From Flavobacterium sp. AG291 (lineage in GTDB: Bacteria > Bacteroidota > Bacteroidia > Flavobacteriales > Flavobacteriaceae), in NCBI RefSeq assembly GCF_003350375.1, contig NZ_QQAR01000006.1, positions 1 through 64,000 of the forward strand: a stretch of DNA of 64,000 nt, given 5' to 3'. Below are positions 52,614-61,792 of the stretch, piece after piece. Under the pieces are notes generated by a model that was not told where the DNA came from, searched no databases, and saw only the letters and a list, made by a program, of their open reading frames with translations. Numbering within the stretch: position 1 is the stretch's first letter; every line of letters starts with the position of its first letter. The translations under genes and the position numbers were made by a program.

Positions 52614-53000
52614 ATGAAACTTAGAGCATCTTTTATAGTTATTGTTTTTGCATTTTTATTTTCAACAGAAGTAAGCGCACAGGTAGACAGGCGTATTGCC
52701 CCAAACCAATACAAACGCGACTCCAGAAAACCTGAAAAAGTAGACTTTGTAGAACAATCAACAGAATATCTTACCAAAGCACTTACTCTTGACGATTTTC
52801 AAAAAGCAGCAATAAAAGAAATCATAGAAGGAGAAAGGGAAAGTATTATGAATCTTAATACAAACAGAGACATGAGTGCTGATGAAAGAAGAGATAAAGC
52901 ATCTGCCATCTCTGCAAGGATATACAAAAAAGTTTTGCCACTGCTCTCTAAAGAACAAGCCGAGAAATACACTAAAATGGAAGAATCTAAAAAGTTCTAA
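52614..53000 (+). CDS. small periplasmic Spy/CpxP-like protein
   Basis: 128 residues with signal peptide (ends VSAQ). The mature part is all-helical with an LTxxQ-like segment: 'YLTKALTLDDFQKAAIKEIIEGERE' and 'KVLPLLSKEQAEKYTKMEE', the pattern of Spy/CpxP-type periplasmic proteins. Function not established here. -7 element TATGTTTG at 52587-52594. Its 3' end faces the radical SAM gene after 10 bp. Confidence 0.75.
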   Translation: MKLRASFIVIVFAFLFSTEVSAQVDRRIAPNQYKRDSRKPEKVDFVEQSTEYLTKALTLDDFQKAAIKEIIEGERESIMNLNTNRDMSADERRDKASAISARIYKKVLPLLSKEQAEKYTKMEESKKF

Positions 53001-53010
53001 AAAAATCCTT

Positions 53011-55251
53011 TTACAATACTAAAAGCCCGTAATCGCGTAAAGTGTTTACGGGTTTGCTATACCATAGCAATTCGAAATCATCAAGACCTGCATCTTCATA
53101 GCTTTGTTTTGCTTTGGCAAACGTCATCACTTCTCTACCCGATACTGCTGATTTTACAAGGAATGAAGCCAGCCACTCCCCTTGCTCTTTATCTACCTGA
53201 ACTGTAAAACTTTCTTTTTTATCATGAAAAGTAAGTGAAGCCGTTTCAAAACTCCTTCCTTTTTTATTTTTGGTAAAATAAGATACTAGTGGCTTCCCTC
53301 CTGTCCACACTACTTTGGCAGTAGGCTTTACATTAAAGCTGTCATCATCCTGAAGCACATTGTAAATATAATCATGGGCTATTTTGGTACGGGGTACTTT
53401 AAACTCAAACCAATCCTGTAATTCGTAGTCGAAACAAATGCCGTGCATATAGTTAAAGAGTGACTTCTTTAATCCAAAGCTGAACTTGTCGTGGTTTGCA
53501 CCCGACTTATCGATATGCACTATATCATTATTAGCAAAGCTACCAATACTATCATTTTCTTTCAGCACCCCAAAATTCTCAGGATACATACCTACCGGAC
53601 TGTGAGCGGTCATGGCAAACTGATGCCAGAATCCCGACTGTAATATGCCCGCCTCAAACATCTGGCGTACCATCTCAAGGGAATCAATAGTTTCCTGTGC
53701 GGTTTGCGTAGGAAAACCATACATCAGGTAAGCGTGCACCATTATACCGGCTTCGGTAAAGTTTCGGGTTACGCGTGCCACCTGTGCAACGGTTACCCCT
53801 TTTTGGATAAGATCAAGCAAACGATCTGATGCTACTTCAAGTCCACCCGAAACTGCAATACAGCCTGAAGCCTTTAGCAGTTTGCAAAGGTCGGCCGTAA
53901 AGCTCTTTTCAAAACGGATATTCGTCCACCAGGTAACAGCAAGATTACGACGCAGTATTTCTAATGCCACTTCTCGCATTAATGCCGGTGGCGCAGCCTC
54001 GTCTACAAAGTGGAATCCATTTTGCCCAGTTTGGGTAATAAGTTCTTCCATACGGTCAACAAGCAGTTTAGCCGCGACCGGTTCGTAAACTTTTATATAA
54101 TCAAGAGATATATCACAGAACGTACACTTACCCCAATAACAGCCGTGTGCCATGGTTAACTTGTTCCAACGGCCATCGCTCCACATGCGGTGCATGGGGT
54201 TTACGATCTCAATTACCGAGATATAATCTTCAAGCAACAAATCCGAATAATCAGGCGTACCCACATCAGACTGCTTGTAATCCCTGCAACCCGAATTGTC
54301 TATATATTTCACTTCGCCATTAATCAGTACGAAAGTACGCTTTAGCTGATCGATATTTCGTTTACCTTCAAGATGTTCTATAAGACATTCAACCGGAGCT
54401 TCGCCATCATCCAGCGTAATGAAATCGAAAAACTCCATCACGCGGATATCCGTAAGTGAGCGAAGTTCCGTATTTGGGAAGCCGCCACCCATGGTAATCT
54501 TCACTCCCGGAAAATGCTGTTTGATATATTGCGCACTGCGGAAAGCCGCATACAAATTCCCCGGAAAGGGAATCGAAAAACCAACAAGGTTTGGCTTTAC
54601 TTCCAGCATGCGCTGATGCAGTATATCCAGCAGCAATTCATCAATATAAGTATAAGGCTGTTGCAGGCTTTCGTACAACTCATCAAACGAATTGGCAGAA
54701 CGCCCCAATCTTTCGGCATAACGGCTAAAGCCAAAATGCGGATCGACGCACTCAACAATAAGGTCAGATATATCTTCAAGGTACAGCGTAGCAAGGTGCT
54801 TGGCCTTATCCTGCGTCCCCATCGAACCAAACGCCCAGTCCAATTCCTCAAGCTGCGCAAAGCGCGAAGCCTCCGGCAGGAAATCCTCACTGCATATCAG
54901 GTGCGATAGCGTAGGGTTCTTTCCCTGCAGAAAAAGAATAACCGAATCTATTGTTTTCAGGTATTCGTCTTTAAGGGCGATTATCCTCAGGGCATTAGGT
55001 GTTAGGTCTTGAGTAAAAGATGTAGCCATATCACCACGGACTTCGGACTTCGGACTACCTGCTTCAATACGCGAGAATAAATCCGTTAATCCCTGTTTTG
55101 AGAACAGTTTTAATATTACCTCAATACCAAGGTCGGCCTGAAATGAGGCGATGTTTTTAGTATTCAGGAAACCTTTTAGGTAGGCCGTTGCCGGATAGGG
55201 CGTGTTAAGCTGCGTAAAAGGTGGTGTTATTAAAAAAGCTTTGGTATTCAA
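53011..55251 (-). CDS. B12-binding radical SAM protein
   Basis: 746 residues. The N-terminal half ('FSIPFPGNLYAAFRSAQYIKQHFPGVKITMGGGFP') matches a cobalamin-binding fold. The radical SAM domain has the cluster motif 'HGCYWGKCTFCD', where the Cys spacing is CX4CX2C, not the usual CX3CX2C. This variant is common in such B12 enzymes (from memory). 'AVSGGLEVASDRLL' follows, as expected. Product unknown. Residues about 63-85 (GSPKSEVRG and flanks) look like an inserted intergenic repeat read in frame (see 55035-55057). A leftward TATTTTTG is at 55279-55272. Confidence 0.9.
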   Translation of the reverse strand: MNTKAFLITPPFTQLNTPYPATAYLKGFLNTKNIASFQADLGIEVILKLFSKQGLTDLFSRIEAGSPKSEVRGDMATSFTQDLTPNALRIIALKDEYLKTIDSVILFLQGKNPTLSHLICSEDFLPEASRFAQLEELDWAFGSMGTQDKAKHLATLYLEDISDLIVECVDPHFGFSRYAERLGRSANSFDELYESLQQPYTYIDELLLDILHQRMLEVKPNLVGFSIPFPGNLYAAFRSAQYIKQHFPGVKITMGGGFPNTELRSLTDIRVMEFFDFITLDDGEAPVECLIEHLEGKRNIDQLKRTFVLINGEVKYIDNSGCRDYKQSDVGTPDYSDLLLEDYISVIEIVNPMHRMWSDGRWNKLTMAHGCYWGKCTFCDISLDYIKVYEPVAAKLLVDRMEELITQTGQNGFHFVDEAAPPALMREVALEILRRNLAVTWWTNIRFEKSFTADLCKLLKASGCIAVSGGLEVASDRLLDLIQKGVTVAQVARVTRNFTEAGIMVHAYLMYGFPTQTAQETIDSLEMVRQMFEAGILQSGFWHQFAMTAHSPVGMYPENFGVLKENDSIGSFANNDIVHIDKSGANHDKFSFGLKKSLFNYMHGICFDYELQDWFEFKVPRTKIAHDYIYNVLQDDDSFNVKPTAKVVWTGGKPLVSYFTKNKKGRSFETASLTFHDKKESFTVQVDKEQGEWLASFLVKSAVSGREVMTFAKAKQSYEDAGLDDFELLWYSKPVNTLRDYGLLVL
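55035..55057. repeat. CGGACTTCGGACTTCGGAC repeat inside the radical SAM gene
   Basis: Three CGGACTT-type units occur inside the coding region; read leftward they encode SPKSEVR in the protein. The same family lies in intergenic DNA at 5461-5482 and 14944-14974. Confidence 0.7.
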
Positions 55252-55340
55252 AACAGACAGGGATTAAAGTGCAAAAATACGGGATATTTTTGGGATTTAC
55301 ATTGAGGAAGGAATTTGAGTATATTTACATAAAAAGAGCT

Positions 55341-55868
55341 GTGAGATTTTTTATTCCTTTTATCGTGTTATTAGCCTGTACTTCATGCAGAAAAACAGAA
55401 AATCAAGCCCAAGATCTTAAAAATGAAAAACAAGATTCAACTGAGATTAGCATAGCCGAACAACAAACTTATAAAATCCCAATACGCCCTGAATACATAG
55501 CGGGTGATTTTGATGGTGATAGAAAACGTGATACAGTATATTTTGTAAAACATCCCATAAATGGAAAATATGGACTTAAACTTGTTTTTGCCAATCACAC
55601 AATTGACACACTCGGAATGGGTAGAGAAATAATAGGACAAGGGTTTGATGATATCGAATGGGCTGGAATATTTAAGAAAGTCCCGGCAGGAGAATTACAT
55701 GCTGAAAATGTAGATGAAGATGGAGGCATATTAACTGAAGAACAAATTCCAACTGACGCCTGGATAAAACTCCCAAATGATGGCATATTTATACATGAGG
55801 CAGAATCATGTGGAGGCGGAATAATTTATATCGATAAAGGCGAATATAAATGGATGCAACAGGAATAA
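55341..55868 (+). CDS. hypothetical lipoprotein, 175 aa
   Basis: A GTG start at 55341 gives a correct lipoprotein signal (VRFFIPFIVLLACTSC, Cys at about 16). The frame continues upstream to ATG 55221, but that would cross the divergent gene's start and give an unlikely leader. TATTTTTG at 55285-55292 fits a start near 55341. The mature part has 'EYIAGDFDGDRKRDTVYFVKHP' (a Dx(D/N)xDG-like Ca loop) and a Gly-rich tail 'CGGGIIYIDKGEYKW'. Unrecognised. Confidence 0.6.
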   Translation: MRFFIPFIVLLACTSCRKTENQAQDLKNEKQDSTEISIAEQQTYKIPIRPEYIAGDFDGDRKRDTVYFVKHPINGKYGLKLVFANHTIDTLGMGREIIGQGFDDIEWAGIFKKVPAGELHAENVDEDGGILTEEQIPTDAWIKLPNDGIFIHEAESCGGGIIYIDKGEYKWMQQE

Positions 55869-55989
55869 TCCGAACCAACATATTCAACATCCGCATAATC
55901 TCATTTTACCATATTATTTTATAATCAATTGATTGTTAAATAATAGGTGAGATTTTTAGTATATTTGCCGGCTCAAACCCCCACTGAAT

Positions 55990-56268
55990 ATGAAAAAAAT
56001 AATTAACCTGAACGGCACGCTGGTAGAACTCAGCAAGGTAAAAAGTATAAGTGTAAACGGCGAAGGCTTTACCAACATTAAACTTCAGCCGAACTTCATT
56101 AAGATACAGCTTGAAACCAAAAAGGACTATATTTTTAATCCTGAGAAAAGAATTCATGAACTTATCGACGTAGAAAACGAGGTACTTATTGAATACCCTA
56201 ACGCCGAATTTGCTTACAACAGTTTCCTTAGCCTGAAAGACATTTGGGAAGAAGCCGTTAATTCGTAA
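55990..56268 (+). CDS. hypothetical protein, 92 aa
   Basis: No signal or membrane segment. Beta-strands dominate: 'IINLNGTLVELSKVKSISVNGEGFTNIKLQPN' then 'DYIFNPEKRIHELIDVENEVLIEYP'. No family recognised. -7 element TATATTTG at 55960-55967, 22 bp before the start. Eighty bp upstream of bshC on the same strand, with no terminator between. Confidence 0.6.
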   Translation: MKKIINLNGTLVELSKVKSISVNGEGFTNIKLQPNFIKIQLETKKDYIFNPEKRIHELIDVENEVLIEYPNAEFAYNSFLSLKDIWEEAVNS

Positions 56269-56348
56269 ATTATGACGTATTTGATATGTCATTAAAAATG
56301 ACATTGAAATTGTTTTTTGCGTAATTTTACGGGAAAATTTATACTAAA

Positions 56349-57938
56349 ATGCCATCAGACTGTATCAGCTTCCAGAGTTCAGGATATTTCACGCCAATCA
56401 TAAACGATTACCTTAACCAGAAAGATACACTGAAGCCTTTATACAACCGCTTCCCTACTCTTGAGAATTTTAAACTTCAGATAGAAGAAAAGCAGGCAAA
56501 TTACTCCACTGCATTTCGCGAAACGCTTGTAAACGCTTTAAACAGGCAGTATAAAGAAACAAACACTTCGGCTTATACCCAACAAAATATAAAACTGCTG
56601 GCCGGCAACGATACCTTTACAGTAACTACCGGCCACCAGCTTAATTTATTTACAGGCCCGTTATACTTCCTGTACAAGATTGTTTCGGCAATCAACCTGA
56701 GCAGGCAACTGAAAGAAGCTTATCCGGACAAAAACTTCGTCCCGGTTTACTGGATGGCGACCGAAGACCACGATTTTGAGGAAATCAATTACTTTAACTT
56801 CAGAGATAAGAAGATCAAATGGACCAAAGAAAGCACCGGTCCTGTTGGAAGACTATCTACGGAAGGACTTACGGCTGTTCTTGATGTCTTCGAAAAAGAA
56901 CTGGGGATCGGACAAAATGCAAATTGGCTAAAAGAGCTTTTTGAAAATGCTTACCTGAAACACTCTAACCTTGCCGACGCTACCCGTTATTTAGCCAATG
57001 AGCTATTCGCAAGCGAAGGCCTTGTCATAATTGATGGTGACGACAGCGAGATTAAAAGGCTTTTTGCTCCCCATGTTAAGGAAGAGCTGCTAAAACAGAC
57101 ATCACATCAAAAAGTAGCAGAGACAGCCCTCCTTCTTAAAGATTATAGCATACAGGTCAACCCTAGGGAAATAAACCTGTTTTATATAGAAGACAATATT
57201 AGGGAGCGAATTATCCTTCAGGATGGCATCTATCACATCAATAACACCGAACTGAAATTCTCTGAAGCTGAGATTTTGGCATTGTTAGAATCCAATCCTG
57301 AAAAATTCAGTCCGAATGTTATCATGCGTCCGTTATATGAAGAAGTAATATTACCCAATCTTTGCTACATAGGCGGAGGTGGTGAGATTGCCTATTGGCT
57401 GGAATTGAAGTCCTATTTTAATTCAGCCAATGTTACTTTCCCGATATTACTTTTGCGTAACTCAGTATTATTAGCTACTCAAAAACAAGCCGATAAGCTC
57501 GATAAATTAGATTTGACCTGGGCTGATGTTTTCTCAAAACAGCAGCAACTTATCAATAAAAGAGTTCAGTCGTTCTCTGAGTTTAAACTTGATTTTTCGG
57601 CACAGAAAGAATTCCTGAGAGAGCAGTTTGAAAACCTGAATGCAATAGCTACTAAAACAGATGCTTCGTTTACGGGAGCCGTAAAAGCACAGGAACTAAA
57701 ACAGCTTAAAGGACTGGAAAATCTTGAAAAACGTTTGCTAAAAGCCGAAAAACGCAATCATGCCGAGCAACTGGAACGTATTACCCAAATACAAAATGAA
57801 CTTTTCCCTAACCAGAGCCTGCAGGAACGTAAAGCTAACTTCTCAGAATTCTATCTTGAATTTGATGGTAAACTTTTAGCGGAACTTTTTGACAAACTGA
57901 AACCGTTAGAGCATGAGTTTAATATAATAGTACTTTAA
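56349..57938 (+). CDS. bshC: bacillithiol biosynthesis cysteine-adding enzyme
   Basis: BshC adds Cys to GlcN-malate in the last step of bacillithiol synthesis, the low-molecular-weight thiol of Bacillota and many Bacteroidota. 529 residues; typical stretches 'TVTTGHQLNLFTGPLYFLYKIVSAI', 'FVPVYWMATEDHDFEEINYF' and 'LCYIGGGGEIAYWLELK' are present, and the Rossmann-like core plus coiled-coil region (about 420-500) is complete. bshA and bshB are not in this window. Bacillithiol may be the thiol partner for the stress block at 22-34 kb (inference). Confidence 0.94.
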   Translation: MPSDCISFQSSGYFTPIINDYLNQKDTLKPLYNRFPTLENFKLQIEEKQANYSTAFRETLVNALNRQYKETNTSAYTQQNIKLLAGNDTFTVTTGHQLNLFTGPLYFLYKIVSAINLSRQLKEAYPDKNFVPVYWMATEDHDFEEINYFNFRDKKIKWTKESTGPVGRLSTEGLTAVLDVFEKELGIGQNANWLKELFENAYLKHSNLADATRYLANELFASEGLVIIDGDDSEIKRLFAPHVKEELLKQTSHQKVAETALLLKDYSIQVNPREINLFYIEDNIRERIILQDGIYHINNTELKFSEAEILALLESNPEKFSPNVIMRPLYEEVILPNLCYIGGGGEIAYWLELKSYFNSANVTFPILLLRNSVLLATQKQADKLDKLDLTWADVFSKQQQLINKRVQSFSEFKLDFSAQKEFLREQFENLNAIATKTDASFTGAVKAQELKQLKGLENLEKRLLKAEKRNHAEQLERITQIQNELFPNQSLQERKANFSEFYLEFDGKLLAELFDKLKPLEHEFNIIVL

Positions 57939-58074
57939 AAACAAGACTTTAAGACAATAGATGTTAGATAATAGACATCATTGAGTTAACAGTTTAAAAA
58001 ATATAGCTAAGAAACCCAAAAAGTTATAGTTATTGGCTAAAAACCACTACTTTTGCAAAAATTTAAAAATTACA

Positions 58075-58494
58075 ATGGCAACAAACAGGACTTTCACAAT
58101 GATCAAGCCGGATGCAGTAGAAAAAGGGCATATCGGTGGTATTTTAGGAATGATAGCTGATGCAGGTTTCAAAATCGTATCGCTAAAACTTACTCAACTT
58201 ACTGTAGCTGACGCTCAGGCATTTTACGCTGTTCACAGCGCAAGACCATTCTATGGCGAGCTTGTAGAATTCATGTCAAGAGGTCCTATCGTAGCTGCTA
58301 TCCTTGAAAAAGAAAACGCAGTTGAGGAATTCAGAACTCTTATCGGAGCTACTAACCCTGCTGATGCTGCAGAAGGTACTATCCGTAAAAAATATGCTAC
58401 TTCAATTGGCGAGAATGCCGTTCACGGATCTGACAGCGACGAGAACGCTGCTATCGAGAGCGCTTTCCACTTTGCTGTAAGAGAGCAGTTCTAA
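58075..58494 (+). CDS. ndk: nucleoside diphosphate kinase
   Basis: Transfers the gamma-phosphate between NTPs and NDPs. Start placed at 58075 ([21 protein letters not shown]), giving 139 residues; the frame is open 42 bp earlier, but the TACTTTTG -7 element (58048-58055) lies in that extension. Active-site His in '[14 protein letters not shown]'. Complete and typical. Confidence 0.97.
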   Translation: MATNRTFTMIKPDAVEKGHIGGILGMIADAGFKIVSLKLTQLTVADAQAFYAVHSARPFYGELVEFMSRGPIVAAILEKENAVEEFRTLIGATNPADAAEGTIRKKYATSIGENAVHGSDSDENAAIESAFHFAVREQF

Positions 58495-58517
58495 TCAGAA
58501 CCAAACGCTTTTATATA

Positions 58518-58546
58518 AAAAATGCCGCTTTACAGCGGCATTTTTG
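58518..58546. terminator. bidirectional terminator
   Basis: AAATGCCGCTTT-AC-AGCGGCATTTTT between ndk and the convergent DUF721 gene; its right end meets the stop codon of that gene. Confidence 0.88.
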
Positions 58547-58843
58547 TTATCGTAACACTACATCTTTTACAACTTCGCGTTTCAGTTCCTCGTTTATCAT
58601 CTTAACAATTTTGGCTTTACCGTAGCTAAGTTCCTCCCTTAATACTGCCGAAGTAAGCTCAACATACAATGTTGTTCCCTTCAGCATAATATCACGCGTA
58701 TAATTGTTTACGCCATTACCCATAAGGTTTTTCCAGGCGTCACGCACATCTATCTTATCCATTCCGGTCTGAAGTTTGTTCTCCTGCATAAACTGCTTTA
58801 GTACATCCCCTACCGATTGTTCTTCATTAAATCGTTTTGCCAT
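58547..58843 (-). CDS. DUF721/DciA family protein, possible helicase loader
   Basis: 98 residues of the DUF721 fold: 'VGDVLKQFMQENKL', 'DVRDAWKNLMGNGVNNYTRDIMLKGTTLYVELTSAVLREELSY', 'IVKMINEELKREVVKDVVLR'. DciA loads DnaB in bacteria that lack DnaC and DnaI; this would be the partner of the DnaB in this window. It overlaps the upstream lipoprotein gene by 1 bp. Confidence 0.85.
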   Translation of the reverse strand: MAKRFNEEQSVGDVLKQFMQENKLQTGMDKIDVRDAWKNLMGNGVNNYTRDIMLKGTTLYVELTSAVLREELSYGKAKIVKMINEELKREVVKDVVLR

Positions 58844-59262
58844 TATTTTACTGAAAAAGGTTGCGGTTTCTTATAATGGTATTCTACATTGTGCTGGTTT
58901 TTTACTACCAGATGTTCTTCGTCAAGCTCTAAAAGCTCTTCTTTCCATTTTGCATACTCTGTGGTATAACTAATATAAGTTTTGCCGTTTTCATTTACTA
59001 TCGCAATTTTCTCAGACAAATCATTTACACGATATGTCCCGTCAAATTGCGGCATTACTTTTTTACGAAAACCTTCCTTACCCTTCAGTTCAAAATAATC
59101 AATCGTAGGATTCACTTTGTATTCTTTAGCTTCTCCGTCTGCCATAATAGCCTCTTCAATTTCCCAGTATCCGTTTAGCTTAGCTAAATCAGCATCAGAA
59201 ACGGTATGACCACACGAGAATGCTATAAAAGACACAAATAAGAACAGAATAGACTTTTTCAT
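58843..59262 (-). CDS. hypothetical lipoprotein, 139 aa
   Basis: Lipobox FIAFSC (Cys about 17). The rest resembles small lipocalin-like Bacteroidota lipoproteins ('LNGYWEIEEAIMADGEAKEYKVNPTIDYFEL', 'FDGTYRVNDLSEKIAIV'), with beta-strands of about 10 residues. Transcribed with DUF721 (1-bp overlap). Function unknown. Confidence 0.7.
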   Translation of the reverse strand: MKKSILFLFVSFIAFSCGHTVSDADLAKLNGYWEIEEAIMADGEAKEYKVNPTIDYFELKGKEGFRKKVMPQFDGTYRVNDLSEKIAIVNENGKTYISYTTEYAKWKEELLELDEEHLVVKNQHNVEYHYKKPQPFSVK

Positions 59263-59365
59263 AAGTAGTAAGGATTATTTGAAGCAAATTTAGGTAATAA
59301 ACATGGTCTATTTTTATAATATCATGCGAAAGTATTTATTACATTTAAACTCCAATTATAACATC

Positions 59366-60442
59366 ATGAAAAACATTTTATTACTAATATCAGGACTTTT
59401 ACTTTTTACATCATGCAGTTTGTCTGATGACAGCCCTACACCAGAAAATCCGGACAATGAGACAATGTACTTCCCTCCCAACGATGCTAACGCATGGGAA
59501 ACAAAAACACCTGCGTCTCTGAATTGGAACGAAGCCGCTATACAACCACTTTTAGATTATCTTCAGACAAAACATTCACGCTCGTTTATTATCCTTGTAA
59601 ATGGACGTATTGTTATGGAAGAGTATTTTAACGGGCACACTGCTACTACTCCCTGGTATTGGGCAAGCGCCGGAAAAACGCTTACCTCTACTTTAACCGG
59701 CATAGCACAGGAAGAAGGTTTATTAAACATCAACAACAAAATATCTGACTATATAGGAACAGGATGGACAAGTGCACCTTTGGATAAAGAAAACCTTATT
59801 ACCTGCAAACATCTTCTCACTATGACCTCAGGACTGAACGACGAAGGCGGTGACAGCGTTGCCCCCGAAGATTTGCAATATCTTGCCGATGCAGGATCAC
59901 GATGGGCTTACGACAATGTATATGTAAAATTGCAGGATGTAATAGCTGCGGCTAGCGGACAAACCTGGAGTGACTATTTTAATAACAGGTTAAGGGATAA
60001 GATTGGAATGTCCGGATCATGGATCAATAGTGGTGAAGACCTGAGCGTATATTGGAGCACAACACGAAGCATGGCTCGCTTTGGGCTTTTAGCTTTAAAT
60101 AATGGCAACTGGAACGGCACTCAGATAGTAAACTCACAATATCTTAATGCTGCAACAACTACTTCACAGCAAATTAATAAATCATACGGTTACCTATGGT
60201 GGATAAATGGTGAGGAAAGTTACCATTTACCTCAATCGCAATTGCAGTTCAATGGATCACTGGTACCTAATGGCGCTAACGATATGTATATGGCACTCGG
60301 GAAAAATGACCAGAAGATATATGTAATACCTTCCAGAAAAATGGTTGTGATCCGAATGGGCGATGCCGCCGATGAAGAAAACTGGGCGCTATCGGGTTTT
60401 GACAACGAACTATGGGGAAAAATAAATGCGGTGATCAATTGA
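59366..60442 (+). CDS. serine hydrolase lipoprotein (beta-lactamase fold)
   Basis: Start at 59366 gives a lipobox LFTSCS (Cys about 17) and 358 residues; the longer frame adds only a poor leader. Motifs: SxxK as 'SAGK' in 'YWASAGKTLTSTLTG' and YxN as 'YDN' in 'RWAYDNVYVKL'. A third box is unclear. A membrane-tethered periplasmic hydrolase related to, but different from, the one at 15016-16341. The stop lies in a 42-bp palindrome. Confidence 0.88.
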   Translation: MKNILLLISGLLLFTSCSLSDDSPTPENPDNETMYFPPNDANAWETKTPASLNWNEAAIQPLLDYLQTKHSRSFIILVNGRIVMEEYFNGHTATTPWYWASAGKTLTSTLTGIAQEEGLLNINNKISDYIGTGWTSAPLDKENLITCKHLLTMTSGLNDEGGDSVAPEDLQYLADAGSRWAYDNVYVKLQDVIAAASGQTWSDYFNNRLRDKIGMSGSWINSGEDLSVYWSTTRSMARFGLLALNNGNWNGTQIVNSQYLNAATTTSQQINKSYGYLWWINGEESYHLPQSQLQFNGSLVPNGANDMYMALGKNDQKIYVIPSRKMVVIRMGDAADEENWALSGFDNELWGKINAVIN

Positions 60443-60459
60443 TCACCGCATTTATTTTT
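60418..60459. terminator. 42-bp perfect palindrome, bidirectional terminator
   Basis: AAAAATAAATGCGGTGATCA continues into its own exact complement. It contains the TGA stop of the serine hydrolase (60440-60442) and ends 1 bp before the stop of the convergent gene. Ideal for both directions. Confidence 0.92.
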
Positions 60460-60460
60460 A

Positions 60461-61684
60461 TCATAACCTGTAACTAAATACTAGTCCCAATCTTCCGACT
60501 TTTGTATTAAAACTACCATCTACGTCCTCCATATAATCTCTGTTTGTAATGTATTTTACAGCGACACTATAATTCTTATTAAAAGTATATCCTACTCCAA
60601 AATTAAGAGCAAAACTGGTCGCCAAATTGTATTTACCATTATCTCCCCTATATGGTATTCCATCATTAAGCGGATATAACGTAGTATACCATTCTAATTC
60701 TCCTCCAATCGGTTGATAAACCCCAAAACCACATTCCAGAAAAATATTACTTCTGTTGGATAAGATATATTTATAACGCGGTCCAAATGAGAAGTTAAAA
60801 GCGTACCCAGTCATTTTAAAAGTACTTTCCAAAACATTATACCCCTGATCTTTGGAATCAACCAATTCATAATTTAATGGCTCAAATTCGCCTCTCGCGT
60901 ATAGCTCCCATGATTCATTAGGGAAAATATAAGCTGCTTCTGCTCCTGCAGAAAAAGTCAGCGAAGACTCGTCTGCAACTGCCGGGGTATAATACGAAAT
61001 ACCCATATTAGCATAATGCACTCCGGCAAAGAAACTATAGGCAAATTCTTTTCTGCTATTAAGGCTAAATATTTCAGACTTAGATCCGGAACATTCATTA
61101 TATTTCTTTACAACACCAACAATTGCATCTTTATCATAGGTTATAGTAATAAAATCAGAAACCTGCTGCCCCTCACACTTTACCAAATTGTACAATTGTC
61201 TTCTGTATGTTGGAGAATCAACAGTTTTACCTTCCGGAAGTAAATATTTTCTATTAATAAGCTGCTCTACAGCACCTTGTTTAATTGAAGTATTACTTAA
61301 GAAAAAAAACGTATTATAATCTTTAGTATAAGAGTAAAGCGATGCTTTTCCCTTAACCAGAACATTTAGAAACAGTGCCCGTGATGACAACTGAGGATCT
61401 TTACTGTAAGTTTTATCACCCAACATATCGGTTTCAACAATATGCTTCTCAAACTTTTGCTTTCCCTCATCAATGCCGTATTCTACAACATCTTTCGGTA
61501 GCGGCGAAAATTCTCCACTTCCTGACTTTTTAAATTTTAATTTTTCTGTTTTGAAAAAATCATAAAATTCAAAAAAGCCATTAACTTTTTCTCCGGATTC
61601 AGTTATGTAATATCCTTTATAGTCATCTTGGGCAAACGCGAACAGAGTAAAAAAGAACGAAAACAGTAAGCTAATTTTTCTCAT
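60461..61684 (-). CDS. outer-membrane beta-barrel protein (type unknown)
   Basis: Start at 61684 (MRKISLLFSFFFTLFAFAQ) gives a signal peptide and 407 residues. The first half is unrecognised ('KGYYITESGEKVNGFFEFYDFFKTEKLKFKKSG', 'QLINRKYLLPEGKTVDSPTYRRQLYNLVKC'); the second half is a barrel of amphipathic strands ('SLTFSAGAEAAYIFPNESWELYARGEFEPL') ending '...LVFSYRL' with a near-terminal aromatic. Similar to uncharacterised outer-membrane proteins of Bacteroidota. Confidence 0.8.
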   Translation of the reverse strand: MRKISLLFSFFFTLFAFAQDDYKGYYITESGEKVNGFFEFYDFFKTEKLKFKKSGSGEFSPLPKDVVEYGIDEGKQKFEKHIVETDMLGDKTYSKDPQLSSRALFLNVLVKGKASLYSYTKDYNTFFFLSNTSIKQGAVEQLINRKYLLPEGKTVDSPTYRRQLYNLVKCEGQQVSDFITITYDKDAIVGVVKKYNECSGSKSEIFSLNSRKEFAYSFFAGVHYANMGISYYTPAVADESSLTFSAGAEAAYIFPNESWELYARGEFEPLNYELVDSKDQGYNVLESTFKMTGYAFNFSFGPRYKYILSNRSNIFLECGFGVYQPIGGELEWYTTLYPLNDGIPYRGDNGKYNLATSFALNFGVGYTFNKNYSVAVKYITNRDYMEDVDGSFNTKVGRLGLVFSYRL

Positions 61685-61742
61685 AAAAAACAAATAGAAC
61701 TTAGGTTGGTTAACAAACTTCAAATATAGTATTATTCCTAAC

Positions 61743-61774
61743 AAAAAAAGTAACGCAATGCGTTACTTTTTTTT
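61743..61774 (-). terminator. terminator after ftsY (leftward)
   Basis: Hairpin GTAACGCA / TGCGTTAC with A/T tracts at both sides. Confidence 0.88.
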
Positions 61775-61792
61775 GTATTATGTATAGTGATT

